64,000 bases of DNA from Bacteroidetes bacterium UBA2475 (GTDB taxonomy: Bacteria > Bacteroidota > Bacteroidia > B-17B0 > Aurantibacillaceae), in assembly GCA_002342065.1 (NCBI GenBank), contig DDPF01000013.1:350446-414445 (forward strand), given 5' to 3'. This document shows positions 1-8,421 of this stretch, piece after piece; the first letter of the stretch is position 1, and each line of letters begins with the position of its first letter. Below the pieces are notes generated by a model. That model had not been told where the DNA came from, did no database searches, and saw only the letters and a program-made list of their open reading frames with translations. The position numbers were made by a program, and so were the translations under genes.

Positions 1-2
1 TA

Positions 3-2048
3 GAAAAAAATGTAAAGAACTGGCATAACACTATTGGTAAAGTAGTAAACGAAAAATTATTATTCCGTACCGATATTACTCCTGAAATGAAACAGGAAAC
101 TGCCGATACATTATATGGTATCAGTTTAAATTTAGAAACTGTTGAAGTAGTTTCTAAATCTATTGAAGAATACCAATTTGAAAAGAACGAACGTCTTGCC
201 GCAATTCGTGATCTTGAAGAGTCGTTAAATGCTTTTCAAACAGCTAATAACGAAGAAAAAATGTTGGCTGCCGATAAATTCGGTAAGCAATTAGGCGAAA
301 TGAAAGAAGATGTGAAGGTACTTACCTACTCTTTAGAATTAGCCGACAAACGCGAACATAAATTAGGCAGCGAATTGGAAGAATGGAGACATAAAGCAGG
401 TGTTGAAATTGAGCAATCGTTAACCGGTAACCGTCAGCGTTTAAATATTATTGAAGAAGAATTAACGCTTTTAAATAAAAAGAAAAATAATTTACTTGCC
501 GATTTTAATAATCAGTTCGATAAATTAAAAGTTTATAACGAAGAGCGTTTAGCTGAATTAAAAGAAAGACAAGAAACAGAGATCTCCGAACTGGAAGTTG
601 AAAAGAAGAACCAGGTAAAAGATTATGAAGATAAAGAAGACGAACTTTCTAAAGAAAAAGATAAGAACTTTAAAAGCAAAGGTGTTGACGCAAAACAATT
701 AAAAGGCGTTGAGACCCGCATGAAAGAGATACAGGAAGCTTTAAAAGAAATTGAGCAATACGCGCAAATTGTAAGCGATTATTTAAAAGATAAGCGCGAG
801 ATCTTTGATAAGCTACCTGACTTTATTCAAAAGAAAGAAGAATTTGTAAAAAGCAATAACGACTTAAATACACAGGTTGAAGAAGCTACACGTAAATTTA
901 ATTCAAAACGTATGGAGTTGAATAAACAAAAACGTGCGTTCGACGAAGAATTAATTGATTTTAATAACGGTATTAATTTTTATAGCAATAATTTCCGTGA
1001 GACTCCGGTTTATACCAAGTATTCAGATATTATAGAACGTGCAGAAGCAAAACGCACCAACTATAATATTATGGACCTTTGTACACAATTATTAAAGAAT
1101 GATTCGCACTTTAACGAAGAGTACGGTGCGTTCCAACGTTATGTGAACGAGTTTGCCGGTAAATTTAAAATTGATAATCACTTTAACTTTGTTATTCGTA
1201 ACGATGCGTCGCAAGGTGAATACGAACGTTTTGCGCAGAACTTACGCTCGTTCATTAACGAAAATAAAATTGAATTATCGATTGCAGAAACAGCCACGCA
1301 AATTGGTTTAGTGACTGATAGTATTGCAACAAAAGTAAAAGAGCTTAGCGGACAAAAAGATAAGATCCAGCACATTATTACGTTGATTGCTGAAGATTTT
1401 AAGAAAGCAGAATTTGAAGAAAGCAAGTTAATTGAGTTCATTAAAATTCGTTTAGAAGAATCGGATAACAAGGTTTACAAATTATTAAAACGTGTACAGG
1501 AATTCCGCGAAGAGAATGGCTTGGTTTATAACGAAGGTTTATTTAATACCGACTTTGCAACCGGCCAAAAACGCGAGATCAGCGGCCGTGCAGTAAAATT
1601 ATTAGACCAGTTAAGTTCTGCTATTAAAGAACAAGAGCAGGAAGAAATTCGTTTACAGGATCTTTTTGAATTGAAGTTCAATATTAAAGAAGGTATGAAT
1701 GAAACGGGCTGGACACATAAAATTGACAGCATTGGCAGTACCGGAACCGACATTCTTGTAAAAGCAATTATATACATTACATTGTTACACGTATTTATTA
1801 AAGAATCATCTCACCGTAGCAGCTCTGACTTTAAAGTACATTGTATCATTGACGAGGTTGGACAGATCTCAGCCCACTACTTACGTGAATTATTGCGCTT
1901 TGCTAAGAACCGGAATATTATGATGATCAACGGTCTCCCAAATAAATCAGGATTAGAGAGCCATTATAAATACACTTACCAATTCCGCAGAGAAGAAAAT
2001 AACAACGTTAGGATCTTCCCAAGTATTGTAACAGAAGTGGAAGCTTAA
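3..2048 (+). CDS. SMC/MukB-like (DUF3584-type) coiled-coil ATPase, 5'-truncated
   Basis: The reading frame is open from the first bases of the window, so the visible ATG at 87 is internal and the N-terminal head with Walker A lies outside. What is seen is about 350 residues of Lys/Glu-rich coiled coil, then a C-terminal ATPase half. The segment IGSTGTDILVKAI near the end resembles the ABC signature of MukB-type SMC proteins, and VHCIIDEVGQI is a good Walker B (hydrophobic strand then Asp-Glu). Such proteins bind DNA and organise chromosomes, or act in plasmid defence, usually with kleisin-type partners. No partner gene lies downstream here; any partners would be upstream. A strong terminator follows. 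I am fairly sure of the SMC-like class, but not of the exact family (MukB/MksB/DUF3584). Confidence 0.7.
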   Translation, partial: EKNVKNWHNTIGKVVNEKLLFRTDITPEMKQETADTLYGISLNLETVEVVSKSIEEYQFEKNERLAAIRDLEESLNAFQTANNEEKMLAADKFGKQLGEMKEDVKVLTYSLELADKREHKLGSELEEWRHKAGVEIEQSLTGNRQRLNIIEEELTLLNKKKNNLLADFNNQFDKLKVYNEERLAELKERQETEISELEVEKKNQVKDYEDKEDELSKEKDKNFKSKGVDAKQLKGVETRMKEIQEALKEIEQYAQIVSDYLKDKREIFDKLPDFIQKKEEFVKSNNDLNTQVEEATRKFNSKRMELNKQKRAFDEELIDFNNGINFYSNNFRETPVYTKYSDIIERAEAKRTNYNIMDLCTQLLKNDSHFNEEYGAFQRYVNEFAGKFKIDNHFNFVIRNDASQGEYERFAQNLRSFINENKIELSIAETATQIGLVTDSIATKVKELSGQKDKIQHIITLIAEDFKKAEFEESKLIEFIKIRLEESDNKVYKLLKRVQEFREENGLVYNEGLFNTDFATGQKREISGRAVKLLDQLSSAIKEQEQEEIRLQDLFELKFNIKEGMNETGWTHKIDSIGSTGTDILVKAIIYITLLHVFIKESSHRSSSDFKVHCIIDEVGQISAHYLRELLRFAKNRNIMMINGLPNKSGLESHYKYTYQFRREENNNVRIFPSIVTEVEA

Positions 2049-2076
2049 TTAATTTAATTAATAATTTAAAATTAAA

Positions 2077-2114
2077 AACCATCCTTAGAATTGAAAAATG
2101 AGGATGGTTTTTTT
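2077..2114 (+). terminator. Rho-independent terminator after the SMC-like gene
   Basis: AACCATCCT (2077-2085) pairs with AGGATGGTT (2101-2109) and is followed by a T run. It sits 29 bases after the stop codon of the SMC-like gene. Confidence 0.85.
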
Positions 2115-2133
2115 CTATAACATTTAGTAACTT

Positions 2134-3402
2134 ATGAGGGTTAAAATTTTTGTCCTCTTTTTCATTTTGTTGTTTAGTTATATTAAAGCTCAATTTGCAT
2201 CAACAATTTTTATAGATACGTTGGATATTATAGTTAATAATGAAAAAATGTACTCTTTAAAAGCAACTACCTTAAAGTTCATTCCACATGATTCAGACAC
2301 TAAAATAACTTTATATAATAATGGAAATTACAAATTAGTTAAAAAATTTAACTTAAATAAATCCACAGGATATTCTTCTATTATTTCATCAGGAGTTAAT
2401 TTCTTCCAAAATGATACAGTTTATCCTCTTTCCCACATAATAAGAGGTTATGATTTTGAAGAATGTACTGAGGAAATACGAGTGAGTGAATACTTTCAAA
2501 ATTGGTATGATACCATTATTCCCGTTAAAAAAACACAAATCAAACTTTTTTACAGATTGTTAAACTTTGCTCCACTGGATACCACAAATTACAAATTCAA
2601 TTACAAAGAAGGTTTATGGGTTGGTGAGTATGCAGGTGCAGATAGGGTAACAATAAACTATAAACAAAATAAAAAACATGGTTTAGCAAGTGTATTTTAC
2701 AAGGATAGCACTTCATTCAATGTAAATTTTAATTATGGTATTGCTGATTATTATGGAAGAGGATATGGTGAAAGATTAGGCAAAAGCAAGAAATTAAAAT
2801 TTTCATATATACGACCATTTATTGTCACCCGTTCCTGCGACACAATAAATGAATCTAGACATGAATCATTTTATTTTACTCGTAATAAAAAAGCTAGAGA
2901 GATTGTATCGTATAACGACCTAAGTGTTCACTCTCAGAAAAAAGGATTATATAATGATAGTATTGAATACTCTGTTAGAGGAGATTTTATTGGAATAATA
3001 AATGATTCAATGGTTATTAGGACGGACGAAATAGAGGTTCATGACTTTTATAAGATTAATACAGATAGTTTACATAGCTATTCTAAAAAGCCTTTGGATG
3101 GTTTTGCGAAAATCTCAGTTAAAGATATATCTAAAATCTATTATGCTCGAGATGAATGGAAAACTTTTACTTTAAGAGCATCATTATTATCTTTTGCTAC
3201 AGCTTTGATAGTCTCTCCATTAATTTCAATACAAAAAGGCGGATTTAATGGTAATCGTTTTAGTAAAGTTTCCGGTGTCTCATGCGGCGTAATGATATTA
3301 TCAATTTCCTTTGGCATTGCTTTTTCTCAAAAAGAATACCTTATTTTACCAACAAAAAAGAATCTTAAAACTTGGAAAATCATACCTAAACATTACGAAT
3401 AA
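2134..3402 (+). CDS. Secreted/membrane protein of unknown function
   Basis: A 422-residue protein with a clear N-terminal signal peptide (hydrophobic, ending near IKAQ). The middle is beta-rich, with a short stretch around residues 165-200 (GLWVGEYAG, KKHGLASVFY) that resembles toxin-antitoxin-like/MORN-type repeats found in Bacteroidota surface proteins. Two hydrophobic segments near residues 350-395 could be membrane spans, leaving a short basic tail. The gene is AT-rich, even against its neighbours. I do not recognise a family. It lies between a terminator and another secreted-protein gene on the same strand, 26 bases away. Confidence 0.65.
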   Translation: MRVKIFVLFFILLFSYIKAQFASTIFIDTLDIIVNNEKMYSLKATTLKFIPHDSDTKITLYNNGNYKLVKKFNLNKSTGYSSIISSGVNFFQNDTVYPLSHIIRGYDFEECTEEIRVSEYFQNWYDTIIPVKKTQIKLFYRLLNFAPLDTTNYKFNYKEGLWVGEYAGADRVTINYKQNKKHGLASVFYKDSTSFNVNFNYGIADYYGRGYGERLGKSKKLKFSYIRPFIVTRSCDTINESRHESFYFTRNKKAREIVSYNDLSVHSQKKGLYNDSIEYSVRGDFIGIINDSMVIRTDEIEVHDFYKINTDSLHSYSKKPLDGFAKISVKDISKIYYARDEWKTFTLRASLLSFATALIVSPLISIQKGGFNGNRFSKVSGVSCGVMILSISFGIAFSQKEYLILPTKKNLKTWKIIPKHYE

Positions 3403-3428
3403 TTCAAATAAATATAAAAACAACCCCT

Positions 3429-4094
3429 ATGAAAACAAAAAACATCCTTTTCACCGTCGCCTTATTCTTCTCCATCGCCTTTATGAATGCGCAGGTTACT
3501 TTTCAGCAGGCAAAAGATTCCTTACAAAAATATCATTTAGGATCATCAACTGATTTTAGTGATTTTGAACGTAAAAGGTCTTACGGAGCAAGTGTCAATC
3601 TTACAAAAGATGGTGGTGCCGCAGGTTTTGGCCATGGCGATAACGGCCTGGAATTGATTAAGCTTAATAAAAGCGGCAAGGTTCAATGGAGAAAAAGTAT
3701 TAAAAAACAATTTGAAGAGACCGAAGCACAATGTGTGGCACAAGACAGTAGCGGAAATTCTTATTTGTTCATGCTAAATTATAACCCCAAAGGTTATCGC
3801 GGCGGATGTGAGCGCGTAGTTTGTATAAATAATAAAGGTGTACAGTTATGGGATAAAATGTTAGGTACCTATACCCTGCTAAATAATCCTGTAGTTTCTT
3901 ATGTGCATACCCTTAATGATGGTAGAATTGAAATGCGTGGGCATATTGTAACAGAAAAACCTTTAGAGGGCAAAGATCCCGTATATCATTTCTGGCAGGG
4001 CTGGTTAAATAGCAAAGGTGTACTTACTTCAAAAACAGGTGATGTGCTTGATTGGAAAAATCCAGAATGGAAAAACAAGTTCAAGCCGGAGTAA
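3429..4094 (+). CDS. Secreted protein with beta-propeller-like strand repeats, unknown function
   Basis: A 221-residue protein with a typical signal peptide (MKTKNILFTVALFFSIAFMNAQ). The signal-peptide DNA is nearly identical to that of the gene at 5398 and of the relic at 4171, although the mature parts are unrelated. The mature part has blocks such as GLELIKLNKSGKVQWRKS and RVVCINNKGVQLWDKML, the pattern of delta-60/PQQ-like propeller strands in which each block ends in 'G.v.W'. There are too few blocks for a full propeller. No catalytic motif is visible, and there is no T9SS tail. Probably periplasmic or outer-membrane associated. Confidence 0.65.
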   Translation: MKTKNILFTVALFFSIAFMNAQVTFQQAKDSLQKYHLGSSTDFSDFERKRSYGASVNLTKDGGAAGFGHGDNGLELIKLNKSGKVQWRKSIKKQFEETEAQCVAQDSSGNSYLFMLNYNPKGYRGGCERVVCINNKGVQLWDKMLGTYTLLNNPVVSYVHTLNDGRIEMRGHIVTEKPLEGKDPVYHFWQGWLNSKGVLTSKTGDVLDWKNPEWKNKFKPE

Positions 4095-4117
4095 TTTACA
4101 GGAGTGTAACCTCGATT

Positions 4118-4238
4118 CGAAGGATCTGTAATCCTTCGGAATATTTATAAACTAAACAATTAAATGTAACATGAAAACAAAACACCTTCTTTTCACCATC
4201 GCCTTTATGAATGCGCAGGACAAGTATGAGTTTACAAA
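4118..4238 (+). repeat. Direct repeat copy A: hairpin plus leader plus signal-peptide start
   Basis: Contains a perfect hairpin (CGAAGGAT 4118-4125, loop CTGTA, ATCCTTCG 4131-4138), then a shared upstream stretch and the first codons of a secreted protein. The same string, with few changes, recurs at 5344-5480. Copy A lacks 18 bases inside the signal-peptide region. The two copies bracket the YeeE/YedE gene pair, as if the pair had been inserted with duplication of the flank. Confidence 0.75.
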
Positions 4239-4254
4239 CCCTTTAATAAACTAA
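4171..4254 (+). pseudogene. Relic of a secreted-protein gene (27 codons), paralogue of the gene at 5398
   Basis: A 27-codon ORF starts MKTKHLLFTIAFMNAQDKYEF, which matches the start of the gene at 5398 minus six residues of the signal-peptide core (an in-frame 18-base deletion). After DKYEF the match ends and a stop follows at 4252-4254, one base before the ATG of the YeeE-like gene. It is most likely the broken 5' end of a duplicate. A translated leader peptide coupled to the transporter gene cannot be excluded. Confidence 0.6.
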
Positions 4255-4255
4255 A

Positions 4256-4819
4256 ATGCTTGAATTTATAAAACAACCCTGGGCCTGGTATGTTGCCGGA
4301 GCGTTGATCGGCTTAACCGTTCCAACATTATTAATACTCGGAAATAAAACATTTGGCATTTCTTCTTCTCTACGCCACATTTGCGCAGCCTGTTTCCCTT
4401 CTAACATTAGCTATTTTAAATACAACTGGAAAAAGGAAGCCTGGAATTTATTTTTTGTTGCCGGCGTTTTAATTGGTGCCATGATTGCAAGTACTTTTTT
4501 AAAAGATCCAAATGCGTTTGTTGTTGCTGAAAAAACTAAAGCCGTTTTACAGCAAAATAATGTAAAGGACTTTTCTCATATTGCCCCTACCGATATTTTT
4601 AGTTGGGAAAGTATTTTAACGTTGCGAGGTTTTATTTTTATTGTTCTTGGAGGATTCCTCGTTGGTTTTGGCACCCGGTACGCCGGCGGTTGCACAAGTG
4701 GGCATTCAATTATGGGACTTTCTAATTTACAATTGCCTTCATTGATTGCAACAATTTGTTTTATGACAGGCGGCATTTTTTTTACATGGTTTGTATTACC
4801 TCTAATTTTAAACTTTTAA
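4256..4819 (+). CDS. YeeE/YedE-family sulfur transporter, half 1
   Basis: A 187-residue membrane protein with about four to five hydrophobic segments. It carries the YeeE/YedE (DUF395) signature GCTSGH around residues 145-150, inside GTRYAGGCTSGHSIMG. In characterised members such as TsuA the Cys residues of these motifs pass thiosulfate across the membrane. Here the transporter is split in two half-size proteins; the second half starts one base after this stop, so the two are almost certainly co-translated and work together. The pair is flanked by a duplicated leader segment. The exact substrate (thiosulfate or another sulfur species) is inferred from the family. Confidence 0.85.
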   Translation: MLEFIKQPWAWYVAGALIGLTVPTLLILGNKTFGISSSLRHICAACFPSNISYFKYNWKKEAWNLFFVAGVLIGAMIASTFLKDPNAFVVAEKTKAVLQQNNVKDFSHIAPTDIFSWESILTLRGFIFIVLGGFLVGFGTRYAGGCTSGHSIMGLSNLQLPSLIATICFMTGGIFFTWFVLPLILNF

Positions 4820-4820
4820 T

Positions 4821-5315
4821 ATGACGAATAATAATATTACTAAAGAAGTATCAGATGAGTTTAAATCCGTAGCGGAAATTAATTCTACAAAAGAGTTCAG
4901 TTTAGTTAAGAATCTAAAGTTTCTTTTGGTAGGCATTTTTTTTGGAATCATTTTTGTAAAGGCCGAAATAATAAGTTGGTTCAGAATCCAGGAAATGTTT
5001 CGTTTCGACTCTTTTCATATGTACGGCGTTATTGGAACGGCTGTAGTAGTTGGCGTAATATCTGTTTTTATTATTAAACGTTTTAAAATAAAAACCATTT
5101 CGGGAGATGACATTAAGATCGAACCAAAAACATTTAATAAAGGACAGATCTATGGTGGTTTAATATTTGGTTTTGGTTGGGCGCTAACCGGGGCTTGTCC
5201 CGGACCTTTATTTGCCCAAATAGGAAGCGGATTAACCGTAGTTATTGTAACATTTTTAAGTGCTGTTTTCGGCACATGGATGTATGGTTATTTAAAAGAT
5301 AAATTACCGCATTAG
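4821..5315 (+). CDS. YeeE/YedE-family sulfur transporter, half 2
   Basis: A 164-residue partner of the preceding gene, starting one base after its stop (TAA-T-ATG). It has a hydrophilic N-terminal stretch of about 30 residues, then about four membrane segments. WALTGACPGPLFAQIG near residue 130 is the second-half YeeE/YedE signature with its conserved Cys. Together the two halves would reconstitute one pore with one Cys motif each. No rhodanese, TusA-like or MBL-sulfur gene is adjacent, so the downstream use of the sulfur is not shown by the context. Confidence 0.85.
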   Translation: MTNNNITKEVSDEFKSVAEINSTKEFSLVKNLKFLLVGIFFGIIFVKAEIISWFRIQEMFRFDSFHMYGVIGTAVVVGVISVFIIKRFKIKTISGDDIKIEPKTFNKGQIYGGLIFGFGWALTGACPGPLFAQIGSGLTVVIVTFLSAVFGTWMYGYLKDKLPH

Positions 5316-5343
5316 TAGTTTGATTCTATGATAATTTTCAGCT

Positions 5344-5480
5344 CCGAAGAATGTGTAATCCTTCGGAATATTTATAAACTAAACAATTAAATGTAACATG
5401 AAAACAAAACACCTCCTTTTCACCATCGCCTTATTCTTTTCCATCGCGTTTATGAATGCGCAGGATAAATATGAGTTTAT
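5344..5480 (+). repeat. Direct repeat copy B: hairpin plus leader plus signal-peptide start
   Basis: Second copy of the segment at 4118-4238. TCCGAAG (5343-5349) pairs with CTTCGGA (5361-5367), and the same leader leads into the ATG at 5398. This copy has the complete signal-peptide coding stretch, including the 18 bases missing from copy A. Confidence 0.75.
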
Positions 5481-5709
5481 GATCATTGAGTACGTTGGAA
5501 CCTCGAGTGAAATAGCACTTTCAATAGATGGAATTGAGTTCAAAAAAGAAAAGATTGAACCAATTCATATAAAGTCATACTCTAATGCAAACCCTCTAAT
5601 TTCAAAAGTAAAAGAATACCAAGCTAAGGATTGGGAACTAATGAATTTTCAAATACTTACCGGAGTGTATTATGCTTTTTTACGCAAGAAGATAGCGGAT
5701 AAAAAATAA
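5398..5709 (+). CDS. Small secreted protein, possibly DUF4177-like
   Basis: A 103-residue protein with signal peptide MKTKHLLFTIALFFSIAFMNAQ. The mature part begins DKYEFMIIEYVG and ends VKEYQAKDWELMNFQ...YAFLRKKI. A short beta-strand, then 'GW-E/L' and 'Y.F.R' is the pattern of small DUF4177-like proteins, but the match is weak. It lies four bases upstream of the next gene, so the two are probably co-transcribed. Its leader and signal-peptide DNA are duplicated at 4118-4238. Confidence 0.6.
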   Translation: MKTKHLLFTIALFFSIAFMNAQDKYEFMIIEYVGTSSEIALSIDGIEFKKEKIEPIHIKSYSNANPLISKVKEYQAKDWELMNFQILTGVYYAFLRKKIADKK

Positions 5710-5713
5710 AACT

Positions 5714-6361
5714 ATGAAAGTCATAATAACAGGAGCCACTGGTATGGTTGGCGAAGGCGTTTTGCTGCATTGTATAGATAGCAAAGAAATAACAGAAGTG
5801 TTAATGGTCAACCGCAGGCCGTATGATCTTAAACACTCAAAATTAAAAGAACTTATTGTAAAAGATTTTTTAAAGTTGGATGAGAACGAAACTGCATTAA
5901 AAGGTTATGACGCCTGTTTCTTTTGCGCCGGCATTAGCTCCGTTGGTTTAAAAGAAGATGAATATACAAAGATCACTTATGATACTACTTTAAATTTTGC
6001 AACCATATTAGCAAAATTAAACCAGGGTATGGTGTTTACATTTGTTTCGGGTGCTGCAACAGATAGTTCTGAAAAAGGAAGCCTAATCTGGGCACGTGTA
6101 AAAGGCAAAACAGAAAATGATCTTATGAAACTGCCTTTTAAAAAAGAATACAATTTCCGTCCGGACCTTATGAAACCGGTAAAAGGACAAAAGAATGTAA
6201 AAACATTTTTTAGAATACTGATCCCTATTCTATCACCTTTCTTCGCATCTAAAGTATTAACCTTAATTGAAGTTGGCCAAGCCATGATCAATGCTGTCAA
6301 CAAAGGTTATGATAAACAGGTGTTGGAGGTGAGTGATATTAAGAAGTTGGCGAAAGTATAG
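5714..6361 (+). CDS. NAD(P)-binding atypical short-chain dehydrogenase
   Basis: A 215-residue Rossmann-fold protein. The N-terminus KVIITGATGMVGEGVLLHC is the nucleotide-binding Gly motif (TGATGMVG). CFFCAGISSVG and FVSGAATDSS fit strands 4 and 5 of an atypical SDR of the HTATIP2/NAD-dependent epimerase type. The catalytic Tyr-x-x-x-Lys is not obvious (a WARVKGKTE stretch sits where it would be), so it may be a divergent reductase or a binding protein. Length is normal for the family. It follows the small secreted protein by four bases. Confidence 0.75.
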   Translation: MKVIITGATGMVGEGVLLHCIDSKEITEVLMVNRRPYDLKHSKLKELIVKDFLKLDENETALKGYDACFFCAGISSVGLKEDEYTKITYDTTLNFATILAKLNQGMVFTFVSGAATDSSEKGSLIWARVKGKTENDLMKLPFKKEYNFRPDLMKPVKGQKNVKTFFRILIPILSPFFASKVLTLIEVGQAMINAVNKGYDKQVLEVSDIKKLAKV

Positions 6362-6370
6362 TATTATTTC

Positions 6371-6413
6371 ATTGCTTGACACTTTCCTTATATGAAAATT
6401 AGAAGCAAGCAAT
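6371..6413. repeat. Inverted repeat in the intergenic region
   Basis: ATTGCTTG (6371-6378) is complementary to CAAGCAAT (6406-6413), with about 27 bases between. It lies just after the dehydrogenase gene and has no T run. Purpose unknown. The rest of 6362-6551 holds nothing else recognisable beyond AT-rich DNA. Confidence 0.4.
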
Positions 6414-6551
6414 CTTTAATTAAAAGGAAACCTTACCAGTTACCAATCAAAATGGTCCTCTTGCATTACATATAAAACCACTTACCTAATTAACTATAAT
6501 TATTGAAATTATAGATCAGAAATTACTTATTTTTGATCAAATATCAGGAAT

Positions 6552-7307
6552 ATGAAAAATGCAATATTATTTTGTTCGGCCCTATCAGTTTTTTTATCAA
6601 GTTGTAAAAAAGAAGATACGCATCCGGATTCAGAAGCAACTTTACCTTGCGCTTATAATGATACAACTGCTTTGGTGGGAGCTTTTGAAAATAGTGTTTA
6701 CTCTGATAATTTTGGAAATAGTGGGTTACTGGTTACGAGTCAATCTGCGATTGCGCGTTTTTGTAAAGAGCCAATGTACTGGCCTTGTAATGACATAACA
6801 AATAATCAAGTTTCGATCAATACTCACACATTAAGTTATTACGGAAACGCCGGATGCAGTTCATCATATCTTTTACCGTGGTCAACAAATACAATAAACC
6901 TAAATAACGATAATTGGTCTGTAAGTGGTGACAGCATTTTGGCGTTTAATTATACTTATAGAACTCCTTTTCCTGTGGTTTCTACAGTAAATAACATTCC
7001 AGACAGCATAAATAAATCAGGTGGTAGTACTTTCACAATTAATATTAGTAATGTGATTGCAGGAACCTTGGTGATTGCTGATTCGTCACAAAGCTTGACA
7101 AACGTAAATGCTGTTACTTACAACTTATCAAATGGCATAAACGTAATATCTTTATCGCCATCACAACTTTCAAATTGGGCAACAAATAATTCCGGTTTTA
7201 TATCGCTAAAAATTCAGAATTTTTTAACAGTCGCAGTTTCTTGCGGCAGAAATTATAGATTTATTAAATCTTACCAAGTTGTAAAGAAACTAAAAATAAA
7301 TCCTTAG
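6552..7307 (+). CDS. Lipoprotein of unknown function
   Basis: A 251-residue protein with a lipoprotein signal (MKNAILFCSALSVFLSSCKKED; Cys in the SSC lipobox at about residue 18). The mature part is Ser/Thr/Asn-rich and beta-like, with several Cys residues (PCAYND, ARFCKE, WPCND, AGCSSS, VSCGRN) that could form disulfides. No known domain is seen. It stands alone, followed by a weak hairpin (7326-7355) without a clear T run. Confidence 0.6.
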   Translation: MKNAILFCSALSVFLSSCKKEDTHPDSEATLPCAYNDTTALVGAFENSVYSDNFGNSGLLVTSQSAIARFCKEPMYWPCNDITNNQVSINTHTLSYYGNAGCSSSYLLPWSTNTINLNNDNWSVSGDSILAFNYTYRTPFPVVSTVNNIPDSINKSGGSTFTINISNVIAGTLVIADSSQSLTNVNAVTYNLSNGINVISLSPSQLSNWATNNSGFISLKIQNFLTVAVSCGRNYRFIKSYQVVKKLKINP

Positions 7308-7425
7308 GTTTCAAAAATAACCGTAGAGAAGGAATAGTCGTCAAAATACCTTCTCATGGTCCTGTTTTTTCCGTACATGTAATTTCCGCAAGCAATTATA
7401 TTTATTATAATAGCTTTGTTATAAT

Positions 7426-8397
7426 ATGAAAGCATCTGTCAATACAAAATATGGTCCACCTGAAGTTTTGGAAATAAAAGAGGTTGAAAAACCTAGTCCA
7501 AAAGATAACGAGTTACTTATTAAAATTCATGCTACTACCGTAAACCGCACCGATTGTGGTTTTCGTAACCCGGAGTATTTTATTGTAAGAATAGTTGGCG
7601 GTCTTTTTGCCCCACGAAAACATATCTTAGGTACAGAGCTGGCCGGCGAAGTAGAAGCTATTGGTAAGAACGTAAAAACATTTAAGCCCGGCGATCAGGT
7701 GTTTGGTTTAAGTACATTTAATTTTGGTACGCATGCAGAATATGTTTGTGTAAAAGAAGAAAAAGCAATTGCATTAAAACCAACTAATATGTCGTACCAG
7801 GAAGCCGCAGCAGTTTGCGACGGTGCTTTTTTGGCTTATGCAAATCTTAAAAAGATAGATTTCAGTACACCAAAAAAGGTGTTAGTAAATGGTGCTTCCG
7901 GTTCTATTGGTTCGTCAACCGTGCAATTAGCAAAATATCTTGGTGCAGATATTACAGCTGTGTGCGATACAAAGAGAGCGGAATTGGTAAAGTCATTAGG
8001 CGCTAATAAAGTAATAGATTATACTAAAGAAGACTTCACCAACTGCGGCGAATTATTTGATTTGGTATTTGATTCTGTTGGCAAAAGTTCTTTTGGCAAA
8101 TGTAAAAAGATCTTAAAACCAAAAGGCATTTATATTTCTTCGGAGTTGGGTTATATGTCGCAAAACATTTTTTATGCATTGTTCACACCTTTATTCGGCG
8201 GTAAAAAGGTGCTCTTCCCTATTCCGGTAGACAAAAAAGAAGACATCATTTTCTTTAAAGAATTAATAGAAGTAGGAAAATATAAAGCTATCATCGATAG
8301 AACTTATCCCTTCGAGCAAATTATAGAAGCCACCAAATATGTTGAGGCCGGCGAAAAAACAGGGAATGTTGTAATAACAATAAAGCACAATAACTAA
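7426..8397 (+). CDS. NAD(P)-dependent alcohol dehydrogenase / quinone-oxidoreductase family (MDR)
   Basis: A 323-residue medium-chain dehydrogenase/reductase. GroES-like N-terminal half, with TTVNRTDCGFRNPEY and the HILGTELAGEVEAIGKNVK block, followed by a Rossmann half with VLVNGASGSIGSSTVQLAKYLGA (variant of GxGxxG). The set of Cys ligands for a structural zinc is absent, so it belongs with the zinc-free quinone-reductase-like branch. Substrate unknown. A TAGCTTTG box (7411-7418), like the Bacteroidota -7 element, lies seven bases before the ATG, suggesting a very short 5' leader. Its stop codon lies inside the loop of a perfect terminator hairpin. Confidence 0.85.
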   Translation: MKASVNTKYGPPEVLEIKEVEKPSPKDNELLIKIHATTVNRTDCGFRNPEYFIVRIVGGLFAPRKHILGTELAGEVEAIGKNVKTFKPGDQVFGLSTFNFGTHAEYVCVKEEKAIALKPTNMSYQEAAAVCDGAFLAYANLKKIDFSTPKKVLVNGASGSIGSSTVQLAKYLGADITAVCDTKRAELVKSLGANKVIDYTKEDFTNCGELFDLVFDSVGKSSFGKCKKILKPKGIYISSELGYMSQNIFYALFTPLFGGKKVLFPIPVDKKEDIIFFKELIEVGKYKAIIDRTYPFEQIIEATKYVEAGEKTGNVVITIKHNN

Positions 8398-8413
8398 AAA
8401 GTTATTGTGCTTT
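8382..8413 (+). terminator. Long perfect hairpin overlapping the stop codon
   Basis: AAAGCACAATAAC (8382-8394) is perfectly complementary to GTTATTGTGCTTT (8401-8413), with loop TAAAAA. The loop begins with the TAA stop of the dehydrogenase gene. It has no long T tract but is likely a transcription terminator or mRNA 3'-end stabiliser. Confidence 0.65.
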
Positions 8414-8421
8414 AAAATCTA

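Noticed and set aside
1178..1777. Minus-strand ORFs inside the SMC-like gene
   Set aside because: Shadows of the coding strand with no start signals or recognisable domains.
3..2048. Wadjet-type defence system (JetC)
   Set aside because: No jetA, jetB or jetD-like gene follows; upstream DNA is not available, so the claim cannot be supported.
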